A stretch of 64,000 nt of DNA from Mycolicibacterium hodleri (GTDB lineage: Bacteria; Actinomycetota; Actinomycetes; Mycobacteriales; Mycobacteriaceae). The DNA lies in contig NZ_JACKTL010000013.1 of the NCBI RefSeq assembly GCF_025822245.1, positions 1 to 64,000 on the forward strand, written 5' to 3'. The position numbers and the translations under genes are program-made. Position 1 is the first letter of the stretch. Each line of letters begins with the position of its first letter. Under the pieces are notes generated by a model, which saw only the letters and a list, made by a program, of their open reading frames with translations, was not told the DNA's origin and searched no databases. Below, in pieces: positions 38,893 through 47,403 of this stretch.

Positions 38893-40002
38893 TCATGCGT
38901 TCTGCGGCAACCAATTTCGGACGACGGCTCGGTAGCCGTCGGGCTCGTCGCCGACCTTGACCCCCGCGTTGACCAGCTGGCTCTGGTACCCGGGGGTGAA
39001 CATCCGGTACACCGACTCGGGGGCCACGGCGCTGGCCTCGTCCAGGATCTTCCGCAGCTCGGCGGGCAGCTCGAAGTCCAGGGCCGCCATCGTGGACCCG
39101 AGCTGGTCCGCGCTGCTCGCCCCGACGATCGCCGAGGAGATGCCGGGCTGAGTGGCCACCCAGTTGACGGCCACCTGCGCCATCGTCACGCCCAGTTGAT
39201 TGGCGACCGACTCCAGCGGCTCGAGCAGACGCCAGTCCCGTTCCGTCAGGGGAAGTCCCGACCCGCCGGGGGTGCTCAGCCGCCCGTCGCCCGCAAGTCC
39301 CCGTGCGGCGTCGTGTCGGTACTTTCCGCTGAGGAAGCCACCGCCGAGGGGGCTCCACGCCGTGATCCCGTAGCCGAGTGTCTGCGCCATCGGCAGGTGC
39401 TCGACCTCGAGCTGTCGTTCGACCAGCGAGTAGGGCAACTGCAGGTTGATCATCGGCGTCAGCGACTGGGTTCGTGCCAACGTTTGCGCTTGCGCGGCAT
39501 ACCAACTCGGCACGTCGGACAACCCGGCGTAGCGGACCTTGCCCGCCCGAACCAGGTCGTCGAACGTGCGCAGCACTTCGTCGACCGGCGTCAGCCGATC
39601 CCAGGTGTGCAGCAGGAAGAGGTCGACGTAGTCGGTACCCAACCGGTGTAGCGAGTCCTCGAGTGCACGGATCATGTGCTTCCTGCCGTTTCCGCCTGCG
39701 TTCGGATCGCCGGGCGCCACGCTGTTGGTGAACTTGGTGGTCAGCACCACCCGGTCGCGCGCCTTCGCCTCGGCGACCAGCCTGCCGACGATCGTCTCGC
39801 TCTCGCCGGCGGTGTAGAAGTCCGCGGTGTCGACGAAGTTGCCGCCGTCGTCGAGGTAGCGGCGGAAGATCGGCCGGCTCTCGTCGAGAGTCTTGCCGTA
39901 GGCGGCGTGATAGCCGCCCGTGCCGAAGTTCATGGTGCCCAGGGCAAGCCGACTGACACGCAGGCCCGAGGTGCCGAGGAGGTAATACTGATCGAGTGCC
40001 AT
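38893..40002 (-). CDS. Aldo/keto reductase
   Basis: A 369-residue NADPH-dependent reductase of the bacterial YajO/MocA-like branch. The catalytic tetrad is visible: Asp and Tyr in FVDTADFYTAG, Lys in VVLTTKF and His in LFLLHTWD. The C-terminal IVGASSADQL segment is the NADPH phosphate region. The ATG at 40002 gives MALDQYYLLG. The longer in-frame start at 40329 is rejected because it covers the arginase-fold gene. The carbonyl substrate is unknown. Confidence 0.88.
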   Translation of the reverse strand: MALDQYYLLGTSGLRVSRLALGTMNFGTGGYHAAYGKTLDESRPIFRRYLDDGGNFVDTADFYTAGESETIVGRLVAEAKARDRVVLTTKFTNSVAPGDPNAGGNGRKHMIRALEDSLHRLGTDYVDLFLLHTWDRLTPVDEVLRTFDDLVRAGKVRYAGLSDVPSWYAAQAQTLARTQSLTPMINLQLPYSLVERQLEVEHLPMAQTLGYGITAWSPLGGGFLSGKYRHDAARGLAGDGRLSTPGGSGLPLTERDWRLLEPLESVANQLGVTMAQVAVNWVATQPGISSAIVGASSADQLGSTMAALDFELPAELRKILDEASAVAPESVYRMFTPGYQSQLVNAGVKVGDEPDGYRAVVRNWLPQNA

Positions 40003-40102
40003 GACGTCAGCGTGCGCCGTAGGAAATGGACCCGCAAGTCCATAAATCGAGGCGACGTAATTGCGTGGCGTCCCGGCCGACGCCATCACTAGCATTCCCG
40101 GC

Positions 40103-40921
40103 ATGGCTGCCGAAGACCTCGAGCTCATCGTGTTCGTCGGACCCACCGGTGACCACAACGAGCGTGGCATGGCGGGCGCGCCGATCGTCGGCCGGGAGCT
40201 GAGCCGGCGGCTTGGGCTGGAGCCCACCACGGTCGGCGACCCCCGACCCGCGACGTCGGCACCGTGGGAGTGCGCGCTTCCTGACGCCCTGCCCGGACTC
40301 ACAGAGTTACGAGACATCCACGGCGGCATACTGACTCAGGGCCACATACCAGTCCTGGCGGCGTCGCGATGCGCCGCGTCCCTGGCGACGTTGCCGAACG
40401 TCGCGGAGCTGCGGCCAGACGCCGTCGTGGTGTGGTTCGACGCGCACGCCGATCTCAACACACCGGACGACTCGACGACGGGTTACCTCGGCGGTCTCGT
40501 CCTCAGTGCGGCCGTCGGCTGGTGGGATTCCGGTCTCGGATCGGGGCTCGCACCCGAGCGCATCGTGCTGGGCGGAAGCCGCGATCTGGACCCACCCGAA
40601 CAAGCGTTGGTCGACGAGGGAACCATCAAGCTCGCCGCGGGCCCGCACCTGATGGACCAGCTCGACGGCTACGTGGGCGACTCACCCGTCTACGTTCACC
40701 TGGACTGCGACGTCCTCGAGCCAGGCACGGTCCCCACCGACTATCGGGTACCCGGTGGGCTTGGCCTCGACGACCTGGCGCACGTCGCGCGTCGACTGGG
40801 CCGCAACGAGGTCGTCGGCGTCGAGATCGCCGAATTCGAGGCCGCCGACCCCGACGACCACGCCGACTACGCCCGGCCACTCGTCGACGCCCTGACACCC
40901 CTGTGGACGCGATGGTCGTGA
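40103..40921 (+). CDS. Arginase/agmatinase-fold protein with incomplete metal site
   Basis: A 272-residue protein of the ureohydrolase superfamily. The second metal motif VVVWFDAHADLNTP and third motif VHLDCDVLEPG are clear. The first motif, normally GGDHS and carrying a metal-binding His, is replaced by AASRC in PVLAASRCAASLATL. One manganese ligand is therefore missing, which would weaken or change catalysis. It might be a non-hydrolytic member or use a single metal. The ATG at 40103 lies 101 bp from the divergent aldo/keto reductase. Confidence 0.8.
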   Translation: MAAEDLELIVFVGPTGDHNERGMAGAPIVGRELSRRLGLEPTTVGDPRPATSAPWECALPDALPGLTELRDIHGGILTQGHIPVLAASRCAASLATLPNVAELRPDAVVVWFDAHADLNTPDDSTTGYLGGLVLSAAVGWWDSGLGSGLAPERIVLGGSRDLDPPEQALVDEGTIKLAAGPHLMDQLDGYVGDSPVYVHLDCDVLEPGTVPTDYRVPGGLGLDDLAHVARRLGRNEVVGVEIAEFEAADPDDHADYARPLVDALTPLWTRWS

Positions 40922-40966
40922 GAGGTTCCGGCACCGGACCACGCCGCCCTCTGATAGAAAGCAGAG

Positions 40967-41347
40967 ATGGTCACGGGCAGCAGAGTCGCACGTCGTCGGC
41001 TCGTCCTGCCCGTGTTCGCCGCTGCCGCAACGTGCGCGCTCGGCCCGATCGGCGTCGCACGGGCCGCGCCGGTCTTCGACGTCGACGCCTACACCCAGTG
41101 CACCTCGACCACCGTGCCCGCTCCCGATCAGGACGCCGACGCCGTGATCAGCGCGTGTTGCGTCCAGAACGCGGGCGTACCCGCACCCACCAAGTTCGGA
41201 ATGGGTTGCGCCGCACCGATGCGGGCCGACGCCGACCCCGACGAGCGGCCGCTGATCGTGCTCCCGGCACGCGCCCTCCCCGACGAGCAAGCCGACGCCG
41301 ACCTCAACGGTCTGATCGACCTGCCCGTCCCCGAGCCGCTGCCCTAG
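40967..41347 (+). CDS. Exported hypothetical protein
   Basis: A 126-residue protein with an Arg-rich N-terminus (SRVARRRLVLPVF) and a signal peptide ending near residue 33 (VARAAP). The mature part has four cysteines including a CC pair, and is acidic and Pro/Asp-rich. The context gives no role. It overlaps the convergent proline-rich gene by 4 bp. Confidence 0.68.
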   Translation: MVTGSRVARRRLVLPVFAAAATCALGPIGVARAAPVFDVDAYTQCTSTTVPAPDQDADAVISACCVQNAGVPAPTKFGMGCAAPMRADADPDERPLIVLPARALPDEQADADLNGLIDLPVPEPLP

Positions 41348-42042
41348 CCTGCGGGCGGCGGAGGAGGCGGCGGCAGGATGAGACCGGGCGGCGGCGTCGG
41401 GCCGTCGGCGGGATCCGGCAGGAACTGCACCAATCCCGGCGGGATGACGGTCCCGGGCGGCGGCGCGGTGCCCGGCAACGGCTCACCGAGTTGCTGCTGA
41501 GGCGCCTGACCGAGGCCGCCGTAGGTCCTGCCGTCGCGCTGCAGGTCGATCCAGCGCCCGAACCAGATGCCCTTGCGAACGTCGGCGTTCTCGTCACCGG
41601 GGGCAACGCCGAACTGCGTCCCCTGCCCAGGCGCCGACGGCACGTCGTTGAGCTGCTGAGCGCCGTAAGCGTTGTTGAACACGTTGAGATTGGGAACGGT
41701 ACCGGTGCCGCCGTTGGGTGCCTCGGGAACCGGGTTCTGGCCCAGCAGGCTGTTCTGGTCGAGACCCACCACCGCCGGTGCCCCTAGCGCACCGGGCACC
41801 GCGGGCGCGTTGTTCTGCGCGAGCACGTCGAGACCGGCCGGGCCCAGGTTCCCCAGCATCGGCACCGCGGGTCCGACCGGAGGGGCCGGAGGAGGCGGCG
41901 GCAGCGCCGGGTCGGCCGGGACCGGCAGCGGGCCGGGGGGAAGGTCGTCGGCCACGGCGGTCGCCGGGAAGGCGACCGCCGCTCCGACGGCAGCCAGGCC
42001 ACACGCGGCGGCGATGATGCGATGTCGGTCAATCATTGCCAT
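41344..42042 (-). CDS. Exported proline-rich protein
   Basis: A 232-residue protein with a signal peptide ending near residue 31 (TAVADDLPP). Proline-rich stretches flank both ends (LPPPPPAPPVGP and LPPPPPPPAG), with a middle of about 120 residues containing GTVPNLNVFNNAYGAQQLND and KGIWFGRWIDLQRDG. The plan resembles wall-spanning exported proteins of mycobacteria. It is the last gene of a three-gene run after two MspA-type porins, 39 bp behind the second. Confidence 0.72.
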   Translation of the reverse strand: MAMIDRHRIIAAACGLAAVGAAVAFPATAVADDLPPGPLPVPADPALPPPPPAPPVGPAVPMLGNLGPAGLDVLAQNNAPAVPGALGAPAVVGLDQNSLLGQNPVPEAPNGGTGTVPNLNVFNNAYGAQQLNDVPSAPGQGTQFGVAPGDENADVRKGIWFGRWIDLQRDGRTYGGLGQAPQQQLGEPLPGTAPPPGTVIPPGLVQFLPDPADGPTPPPGLILPPPPPPPAG

Positions 42043-42081
42043 GTGCCTCGTTCTTCGATGTGTGGCCCGGAAGGTGTTGCG

Positions 42082-42786
42082 TCAGACGGACTTCGTGATG
42101 CCGTAGTAGGCCACCACGTCGTCGGTGTCCGTCGTCGAGCTGGTCAGCGTGGCGTAGGACCGCAGGAAGGACTGTCCGACGCAGCCGTCGACCTTGACGT
42201 GGGTGTCCTTGAGCGTCACGCGCACCGGGGCGGCCTTGAAGCTCTTCTTGTCCACGGTGACCGTGGAGACCGTGCCCGGCTTGGGGTGAATCTCGATGGT
42301 GCCGGACAGCGGGAACGAGACGCCGCCGATGCCGAGACCGGTGAGGCTGCCGCCGGTGACACCGATTCCCGCGTTGACGGTGACGCCGGCCTGTCCGATG
42401 AGGCGGACCTGGCCGAGCTCGATGCCGCAGCCGATCTGGTAGCCGGCCTCGAGCGTGCCACCGTTCAGCGTGGTCTTGCCCTTGCCCGTCACCGTGCCCG
42501 TGAAGGTGCCACCCACCAGGTATTCGCGGGACGACAGCGCCGTGGTCAGCGGTGCGATGGGAAGTTCGGTCTCGTTGGATGCCGCGACGGTCAGCGTCCA
42601 CCCGTCCGGGGTGGTGACGACGCCCGGTTCGGACGAGCCGACGATTCCGTTGTCCGGCGGCGGGCCGGGGTCACCGATCGGTGCGACGGCTGGGTCCGGC
42701 GGCGGCGGGTCGGCCAGCGCGACCGGCGCGGCGCCCATCGAGAACAGCATGCAAGCCGTAGCCAGCAGGGGAACACGATTGAACAT
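42082..42786 (-). CDS. MspA-family porin (copy 1)
   Basis: A 234-residue exported protein with a signal peptide ending near residue 26 (VALADPP). It has the MspA-family core: TPDGWTLTV, LTTALSSREYLVGGTFTG, GGTLEAGYQIGCGI and a final RSYATLTSSTTDTDD. In M. smegmatis, MspA octamers form the main outer-membrane channel. A Pro/Asp-rich segment (PPPPDPAVAPIGDPGPPPD) precedes the barrel domain, which classic MspA lacks. Two Cys are present. It lies 38 bp behind copy 2. Confidence 0.83.
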   Translation of the reverse strand: MFNRVPLLATACMLFSMGAAPVALADPPPPDPAVAPIGDPGPPPDNGIVGSSEPGVVTTPDGWTLTVAASNETELPIAPLTTALSSREYLVGGTFTGTVTGKGKTTLNGGTLEAGYQIGCGIELGQVRLIGQAGVTVNAGIGVTGGSLTGLGIGGVSFPLSGTIEIHPKPGTVSTVTVDKKSFKAAPVRVTLKDTHVKVDGCVGQSFLRSYATLTSSTTDTDDVVAYYGITKSV

Positions 42787-42824
42787 GGATAAGCCTTTCG
42801 AGTTTCGGAGTGGGCGGCCGGCTA

Positions 42825-43502
42825 CTAGACGGACTTGGTGACGCCGAGGTAGGTGATGACGTCGTCGGTGTTGTCAGTCGAGCTGGTCAACGTGGCGTAG
42901 GAGCGAATGAACGACTGTCCCGCGCACTGGTCGGTCTTGACGCGCACCCCGGTGAGGGTGATGCGGGTCGAGGTTCCCTTGAAGGACTTCTTGTCGAGCG
43001 CGACGGTGGTGACCGTGCCCGGCTTCAGGTACACCTTGCCCTGGAGGCTGATTCCCGCGCTGAACGAGGGGGCGCCCAATGCTCCCAATCCGGGCGTGAT
43101 GCTCGCACCGGGGTTGATCTCCGTCTCGTCGGAGATGATGCCGCAGCCGATCTGCTCACCGGCCTCCATGCTTCCGCCGGCCAGCTTCGTCTTGCCGCCG
43201 CCGGTGATCGTGCCGGTGAACGTGCCCGAGATGAGGTACTCGCGTGACGAGATGGCCGTGGTCAGCGGTGCCACCGGCAGCTGAGTCTCGTTGCTACCGA
43301 CGACCGTAAGCGTCCATCCGTCGGGGGTGTTCAGGATGCCGGGGGCGGCCGAGGGAACGGCTCCGGTGTCCGGCGGGGGAACGGGCGCGCCGACGGGCTG
43401 CACGGCCGGGTCCGGTGCCGGCGGATCGGCTAGCGCAATGGGCGCCGTCCCGACCGGGATGGCAATGCAAACAGCTGCCAGCGTCGCAAAACGGTTCAAC
43501 AT
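42825..43502 (-). CDS. MspA-family porin (copy 2)
   Basis: A 225-residue paralog of the neighbouring porin with the same order of parts: signal peptide (PIALADPP), Pro-rich lead, TPDGWTLTVVGSNETQLPVA, SREYLISGTFTG, AGEQIGCGI and SYATLTSSTDNTDDV. The ends of both proteins (GVTKSV, GITKSV) match, so they arose by tandem duplication. The middle (about residues 120-160) differs most. It is the first gene of the three-gene run. The ATG at 43502 is preceded by GAGAGG. Confidence 0.83.
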   Translation of the reverse strand: MLNRFATLAAVCIAIPVGTAPIALADPPAPDPAVQPVGAPVPPPDTGAVPSAAPGILNTPDGWTLTVVGSNETQLPVAPLTTAISSREYLISGTFTGTITGGGKTKLAGGSMEAGEQIGCGIISDETEINPGASITPGLGALGAPSFSAGISLQGKVYLKPGTVTTVALDKKSFKGTSTRITLTGVRVKTDQCAGQSFIRSYATLTSSTDNTDDVITYLGVTKSV

Positions 43503-43855
43503 GAGTGAATCGGCGCCTCTCGTGGTCGAAATCTCAAGCACATAACGGATCTGTCGCGGCGAAGCATCCAATGGCCGGGTTGCCGTGCGGTGAACGGAAG
43601 GCCAACGGTTGCCATTCCATTTCCGTCCAGCGTGCGTTGGTTGACGAGCACGGAAGGCGTTGAATTGCAGGAGAATTGCCCTGCCAACGAGCTCACAGGG
43701 TCGGTTCGTCCGATGGATCGGTGTTGGATGCCGGCAATTGGCCGTCCGTTCACCATTTGGACACGTGCCTGTCCGACCGTGATGACCGACGACACCCGGG
43801 AGACGGGACCGTCGGCGCGGTTGTGGGCCGCTAATCGAACACCATGGAGGAAGTC
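43503..43855. other. Intergenic region between divergent porin and exported-protein genes
   Basis: These 353 bases hold no convincing gene: the two short open frames on opposite strands have no recognisable protein features. The region must contain the promoters of the porin operon (left) and of the 173-residue exported protein (right). GGAGGAAG at 43847-43853 is the ribosome site for the latter. No clear operator or RNA structure was found. Confidence 0.6.
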
Positions 43856-44377
43856 TTGACGTCATCCGGCGTGTGGAAGCGAGCAGCAGCGGTGTCCGCG
43901 ATCTCTCTGGGCATGGGATTGGCCTTCGTGCCAACGGCCTTCGCCGACGAAGACCCCCCTCAGGATCCCGGGGTGGCCGTCGACGCCGTGCCGATGTCCG
44001 ACGGCGCCGCCCCCGCCGCCGTCGTGGCGTGCGGCAACTTCGCTCAAGCACTCGACGGTGCGGCGACCTACTACGGAGAGTTCTCCGACTCGTTCGAGGG
44101 CTCGGACTACAACGACCCTGCCGTGCAGAGCAGCAACCAGGTCGGCCGGACCGCCCTGCGCCAAGCCGCGGGCGTGGCGATGGACTCGGCGAACACCCCG
44201 GGACTCGACCCGAGCGTGGCCGATCCGATGAGGGCGTGGTCGGCCGACGCCACCAAGCTCCTCCTGAAGATGGCACTGCGCATCCCCGGCGACAGCCTGA
44301 ACTCGACGGCGACCGAGATGAACAACGACGCCACCAACGCGCAGCAGGCCTGCGCTGCGGCGGGCACGCATGCCTGA
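43856..44377 (+). CDS. Exported hypothetical protein
   Basis: A 173-residue protein with a signal peptide (WKRAAAVSAISLGMGLAF to FADED) and a helical mature part with two Cys (VVACGNF and QQACAAA) that may be bridged. The TTG at 43856 has GGAGGAAG at the right distance; an ATG at 43844 lies before that site and would make the site internal. It sits 9 bp before the PknH-sensor lipoprotein gene. The helical, two-Cys plan is like several small secreted mycobacterial families of unknown role. Confidence 0.7.
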   Translation: MTSSGVWKRAAAVSAISLGMGLAFVPTAFADEDPPQDPGVAVDAVPMSDGAAPAAVVACGNFAQALDGAATYYGEFSDSFEGSDYNDPAVQSSNQVGRTALRQAAGVAMDSANTPGLDPSVADPMRAWSADATKLLLKMALRIPGDSLNSTATEMNNDATNAQQACAAAGTHA

Positions 44378-44386
44378 CGACCGGTA

Positions 44387-45073
44387 ATGCGTTTTACTGC
44401 AAGCCTTTTCGCCATTGCGGCCGCGTCGATGCTGGTGCTCTCCTCGTGTTCGACCGAGGCCACGCCACCGCCCGGGCCGCCGGAACTGGTCCCCGCCAAC
44501 GCCCTTGACGGGGTTCTACTGAGCGCCGATCAGGTGAACTCCGCGGTGGGCACCACCGGGATGACCGCGCACCCGCGCGTCGAGGTGATGAGCGATCACC
44601 GCAATCTGCTGCCCAACCTGAATTGCCTTGGCATCTGGCAGGTCAACGAGGCCGGCGTCTACGGCAAGGACGGCTGGATCGCCCTGCGCCAGGAGCTGTT
44701 GCGATCGCCGGACACCGACGCCTGGAACACCCTGGTCGTGCAATCCGTCGTCAACTACCCGTCGACCGACGCCGCCCGCGCCTTCTTCACCCAGTCGGCG
44801 GACCGCTGGTCGAAGTGCACCAACCACAACGTCAACATCACCCTCAACGACCAACCACTGCCCAAGTGGCGCAGCGGCGCGCTCTCCACGACTGACGACA
44901 AACTGGCCATCCCGTTCACCCGGGGTGACGCCAACGGGGTCGCCTCCTGCCAACGCGTACTTGCCGTCGACGACAACGTGATCGTCGACGTCCAGGCGTG
45001 CAAGCGTGATCTGGGCACCGTCACCGCCGCCTCGGCCGTGGCCGACGCGATCGTGGCCAAGCTCCCGCGCTAG
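44387..45073 (+). CDS. Lipoprotein with PknH-like sensor domain
   Basis: A 228-residue lipoprotein with lipobox LSSC (C21). The rest matches the extracellular sensor domain of the kinase PknH (PknH_C): LLSADQVNSAVGT, LNCLGIWQVNEAGVYG, a WSKCTNHNV turn and final CQRVLAVDDNV-VDVQAC. Four Cys after the anchor probably form two disulfides, as in PknH. Many mycobacterial lipoproteins (LppH, LpqQ type) use this domain alone. The ligand is unknown. Confidence 0.85.
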   Translation: MRFTASLFAIAAASMLVLSSCSTEATPPPGPPELVPANALDGVLLSADQVNSAVGTTGMTAHPRVEVMSDHRNLLPNLNCLGIWQVNEAGVYGKDGWIALRQELLRSPDTDAWNTLVVQSVVNYPSTDAARAFFTQSADRWSKCTNHNVNITLNDQPLPKWRSGALSTTDDKLAIPFTRGDANGVASCQRVLAVDDNVIVDVQACKRDLGTVTAASAVADAIVAKLPR

Positions 45074-45076
45074 CGG

Positions 45077-45412
45077 CTAACCGATCCCGATCCCGCCCCC
45101 GAAACGGAATCCGCCGTCGTCCCCGTTCGGGCAGGCGACGTCGACGTAGACGGTCGTGAACGTGCCGTCGGTCGGCGCGAGGTGGCCGGGGTCGTTGACA
45201 CTCGTCACCCAGCAGTCCGACAGCGGCTTGGTGTCGTAACCGGTGACCCAGTTGATTTGGACGTTGTATCCCTGAGCCTGCAAGTCGGCGACGGCGGCAT
45301 CCGCGGACTGGCCCGCGAGCGACGACGGATCGGCCGCTGCGGCCGGCGCACAGACGAGCGCACCGGCCACAGCAAAGGCCGTCCACACGCCGTACCGCAA
45401 CGCACCGAGCAC
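45077..45412 (-). CDS. Exported PASTA-like domain protein
   Basis: A 111-residue exported protein with a signal peptide ending near residue 27 (AAAADPS). One PASTA-like unit follows: AGQSADAAVADLQAQGYNVQIN then CWVTSVNDPGH and VYVDVACP, with the two Cys positioned to form a disulfide. Small secreted proteins of this type are common in mycobacteria. It ends 4 bp from the convergent lipoprotein gene. The C-terminus is Gly-rich. Confidence 0.75.
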   Translation of the reverse strand: MLGALRYGVWTAFAVAGALVCAPAAAADPSSLAGQSADAAVADLQAQGYNVQINWVTGYDTKPLSDCWVTSVNDPGHLAPTDGTFTTVYVDVACPNGDDGGFRFGGGIGIG

Positions 45413-45605
45413 ACTTCGAGAGTACGCCGGGTGCGTAGGTTCGCCCAGGTCACACAGCCCAGGTGCGCTGACAAGGCGAGTTGTATAAGATTCCTAAGAG
45501 CCGCGTGGCGCTGCCAGTTCGACGCCAGTCCCGCGTGCCGCGGAGCACTCCGCAGGTCCAGCAGAGGGCCAACCACTCGTGCACTTCATCGTGGGGGTCT
45601 CTCTC
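45413..45605. promoter_or_regulatory. Divergent promoter region upstream of kasB-like gene
   Basis: The gap between the PASTA-like gene and the KAS gene contains a plausible -10 element TATAAGAT at 45484-45491 facing the KAS gene, about 110 bp before its start. No clear -35 at 17-bp spacing is seen. GGGGG at 45592-45597 is the likely ribosome site for the GTG at 45606. Confidence 0.35.
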
Positions 45606-46883
45606 GTGCCGACATCAGTCAACTCGTCCCAGGTCGCCGGTCTGAGCACCGGAAACGGTCTTCCGAACGTCGTCATCACCGGCGTCGCCATGACGACGTC
45701 GGTCGCCGCCGGCGCCGACGACACCTGGAAGGCCTTGCTCGACGGGCAGAGCGGCATCCGCCTGCTCGACGATCCGTACGTCGAGGAGTTCAACCTGCCG
45801 GTCCGCATCGGCGGTCACCTGCACGAGGACTTCGAGGCCGATCTGACCCGCATCGAGAAGCGGCGCCTGGGCTACGTGCAGAGGATGTCCACCGTGCTGG
45901 GCCGACGGGTGTGGGAGAACGCCGGCAACCCCGAGGTGGACACCAACCGTCTGGCGGTGTCCATCGGCACCGGCATGGGCGCCACCGAGGCGCTCGTCTT
46001 CGCATGGGACGACATGCGCGAGCGCGGCATGGCCGCGGTGTCGCCGCTCGCGGTCCAGATGTACATGCCCAACGGGCCAGCGGCCGCCGTCGGCCTCGAC
46101 CGGCACGCCAAGGCCGGCGTCATCACGCCGGTGTCGGCGTGCGCGTCCGGATCCGAGGGCATCGCCCAGGCGTGGCGACAGATCGTCCTCGGCGAGGCCG
46201 ACATCGCGGTCTGCGGTGGCGTGGAGAACCGGATCGAGGCGGTGCCGATCGCCGCGTTCGCGCAGATGCGCATCGTGCTGTCCAACACCAACGACGACCC
46301 GGAGGGCGCCTGCCGCCCATTCGACGTCGACCGCAACGGCTTCGTCTTCGGCGAGGGCGGGGCCCTGATGGTGATCGAGACCGAGGAGCACGCGAAGGCC
46401 CGCGGCGCGAACATCATTGGCCGGTTGATGGGCGCCAGCATCACCTCCGACGGCTTCCACATCGTGGCGCCGGACCCCAACGGTGAACGCGCCGGGCACG
46501 CGATGACCCGCGCGGTCCAACTGGCCGGGCTGACGCCGGGCGACATCGACCACGTCAACGCCCACGCCACCGGTACCAAGGTCGGCGACGTGGCCGAGGC
46601 TGCGGCCATCAACCGCGCCATCGGCAACTCCGCGGCGGTCTACGCACCCAAGTCGGCGTTGGGTCACTCGGTGGGCGCCGCGGGCGCCGTCGAGTCGGTC
46701 CTGACCGTGCTGGCGTTGCGCGACGGCGTCGTCCCGCCGACGCTCAACCTGACCAACCTCGATCCCGAGGTCGACCTGGACGTGGTCGCGGGTGAACCCC
46801 GTACCGGCAACTACCAGTACGCCATCAGCAACTCGTTCGGTTTCGGCGGACACAACGTCGCGCTCGCCTTCGGAAGGTACTGA
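45606..46883 (+). CDS. Beta-ketoacyl-ACP synthase, KasB-like
   Basis: A 425-residue FAS-II condensing enzyme. The nucleophile is C179 in [11 protein letters not shown]. The catalytic His is in VNAHATGT, and the Lys and second His in KSALGHSVG. The sequence is closer to KasB than Kas[36 protein letters not shown] and [18 protein letters not shown] follow KasB. It extends long acyl-ACP chains for mycolic acids. It is not in the usual fabD-acpM-kasA-kasB-accD6 operon, so it is probably an extra paralog. The GTG at 45606 follows GGGGG; a GTG 9 codons earlier is the alternative. Confidence 0.88.
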   Translation: MPTSVNSSQVAGLSTGNGLPNVVITGVAMTTSVAAGADDTWKALLDGQSGIRLLDDPYVEEFNLPVRIGGHLHEDFEADLTRIEKRRLGYVQRMSTVLGRRVWENAGNPEVDTNRLAVSIGTGMGATEALVFAWDDMRERGMAAVSPLAVQMYMPNGPAAAVGLDRHAKAGVITPVSACASGSEGIAQAWRQIVLGEADIAVCGGVENRIEAVPIAAFAQMRIVLSNTNDDPEGACRPFDVDRNGFVFGEGGALMVIETEEHAKARGANIIGRLMGASITSDGFHIVAPDPNGERAGHAMTRAVQLAGLTPGDIDHVNAHATGTKVGDVAEAAAINRAIGNSAAVYAPKSALGHSVGAAGAVESVLTVLALRDGVVPPTLNLTNLDPEVDLDVVAGEPRTGNYQYAISNSFGFGGHNVALAFGRY

Positions 46884-46932
46884 CCACCCCGGACGACCCA
46901 GAACCCCGTCGCGAGAGGCGTATTCGCAGCCC

Positions 46933-47403
46933 ATGGCATTGAAGACCGACATCCGCGGGATGCATCACGAATACCCCGACTACTTCGAGGTGGGACGCGA
47001 GAAGATCCGCGAGTTCGCCGCCGCCATCAAGTGCGACGATCCCGCCAGCCTCGACGAGAAGGCCGCCGCCGAACTGGGCTACCCCGGACTGGTCGCACCG
47101 GCCACGTTCATGACGTTGTTCGCGATCCTCGCCCAGAAGGACTTCTTCAGAACCGTCGACGTCGGCCTCGAATCGATGCAGATCGTTCAGGTCGACCAGA
47201 AGTTCGTCTACAAGCGGCCGGTGGTGGCGGGTGACCGGCTGTGGTGCCACTTCGACATCGTGTCCGTGCAGGAGCGGTTCGGCGCAGACATCGTCGTCAG
47301 CAAGAACACCTGTATTCACGACGACGGTGACATCGTGATGGAGGCCTACACCACCCTGATGGGCCAGCAGGGCGAGAACTCCGCGAAGATCGACTTCCTC
47401 TAG
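46933..47403 (+). CDS. (3R)-hydroxyacyl-ACP dehydratase subunit, HadC-like
   Basis: A 156-residue hot-dog fold protein. The N-terminus MALKTDIRGM, YPDYFEVGREKIREFA, MQIVQVDQKFV and MEAYTTLMGQQG match HadC/HadA, the substrate-binding subunits of the mycobacterial FAS-II dehydratase. Those subunits lack the catalytic residues of HadB, and no clear hydratase motif is seen here either. A HadB coded elsewhere would be needed. It lies 49 bp after the KasB-like gene, suggesting a paired elongation module. It overlaps the thiolase gene tail-to-tail by 4 bp. Confidence 0.87.
   Translation: MALKTDIRGMHHEYPDYFEVGREKIREFAAAIKCDDPASLDEKAAAELGYPGLVAPATFMTLFAILAQKDFFRTVDVGLESMQIVQVDQKFVYKRPVVAGDRLWCHFDIVSVQERFGADIVVSKNTCIHDDGDIVMEAYTTLMGQQGENSAKIDFL

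Noticed and set aside
41304..42601. Several open frames antisense to the Pro-rich and porin genes
   Set aside because: Arg/Pro/Ser-rich shadows typical of high-GC coding DNA.
43496..43859. Two small open frames (99 and 89 codons) between the porin and exported-protein genes
   Set aside because: Opposite strands over the same DNA, no signal peptide, motif or good ribosome site; treated as intergenic.
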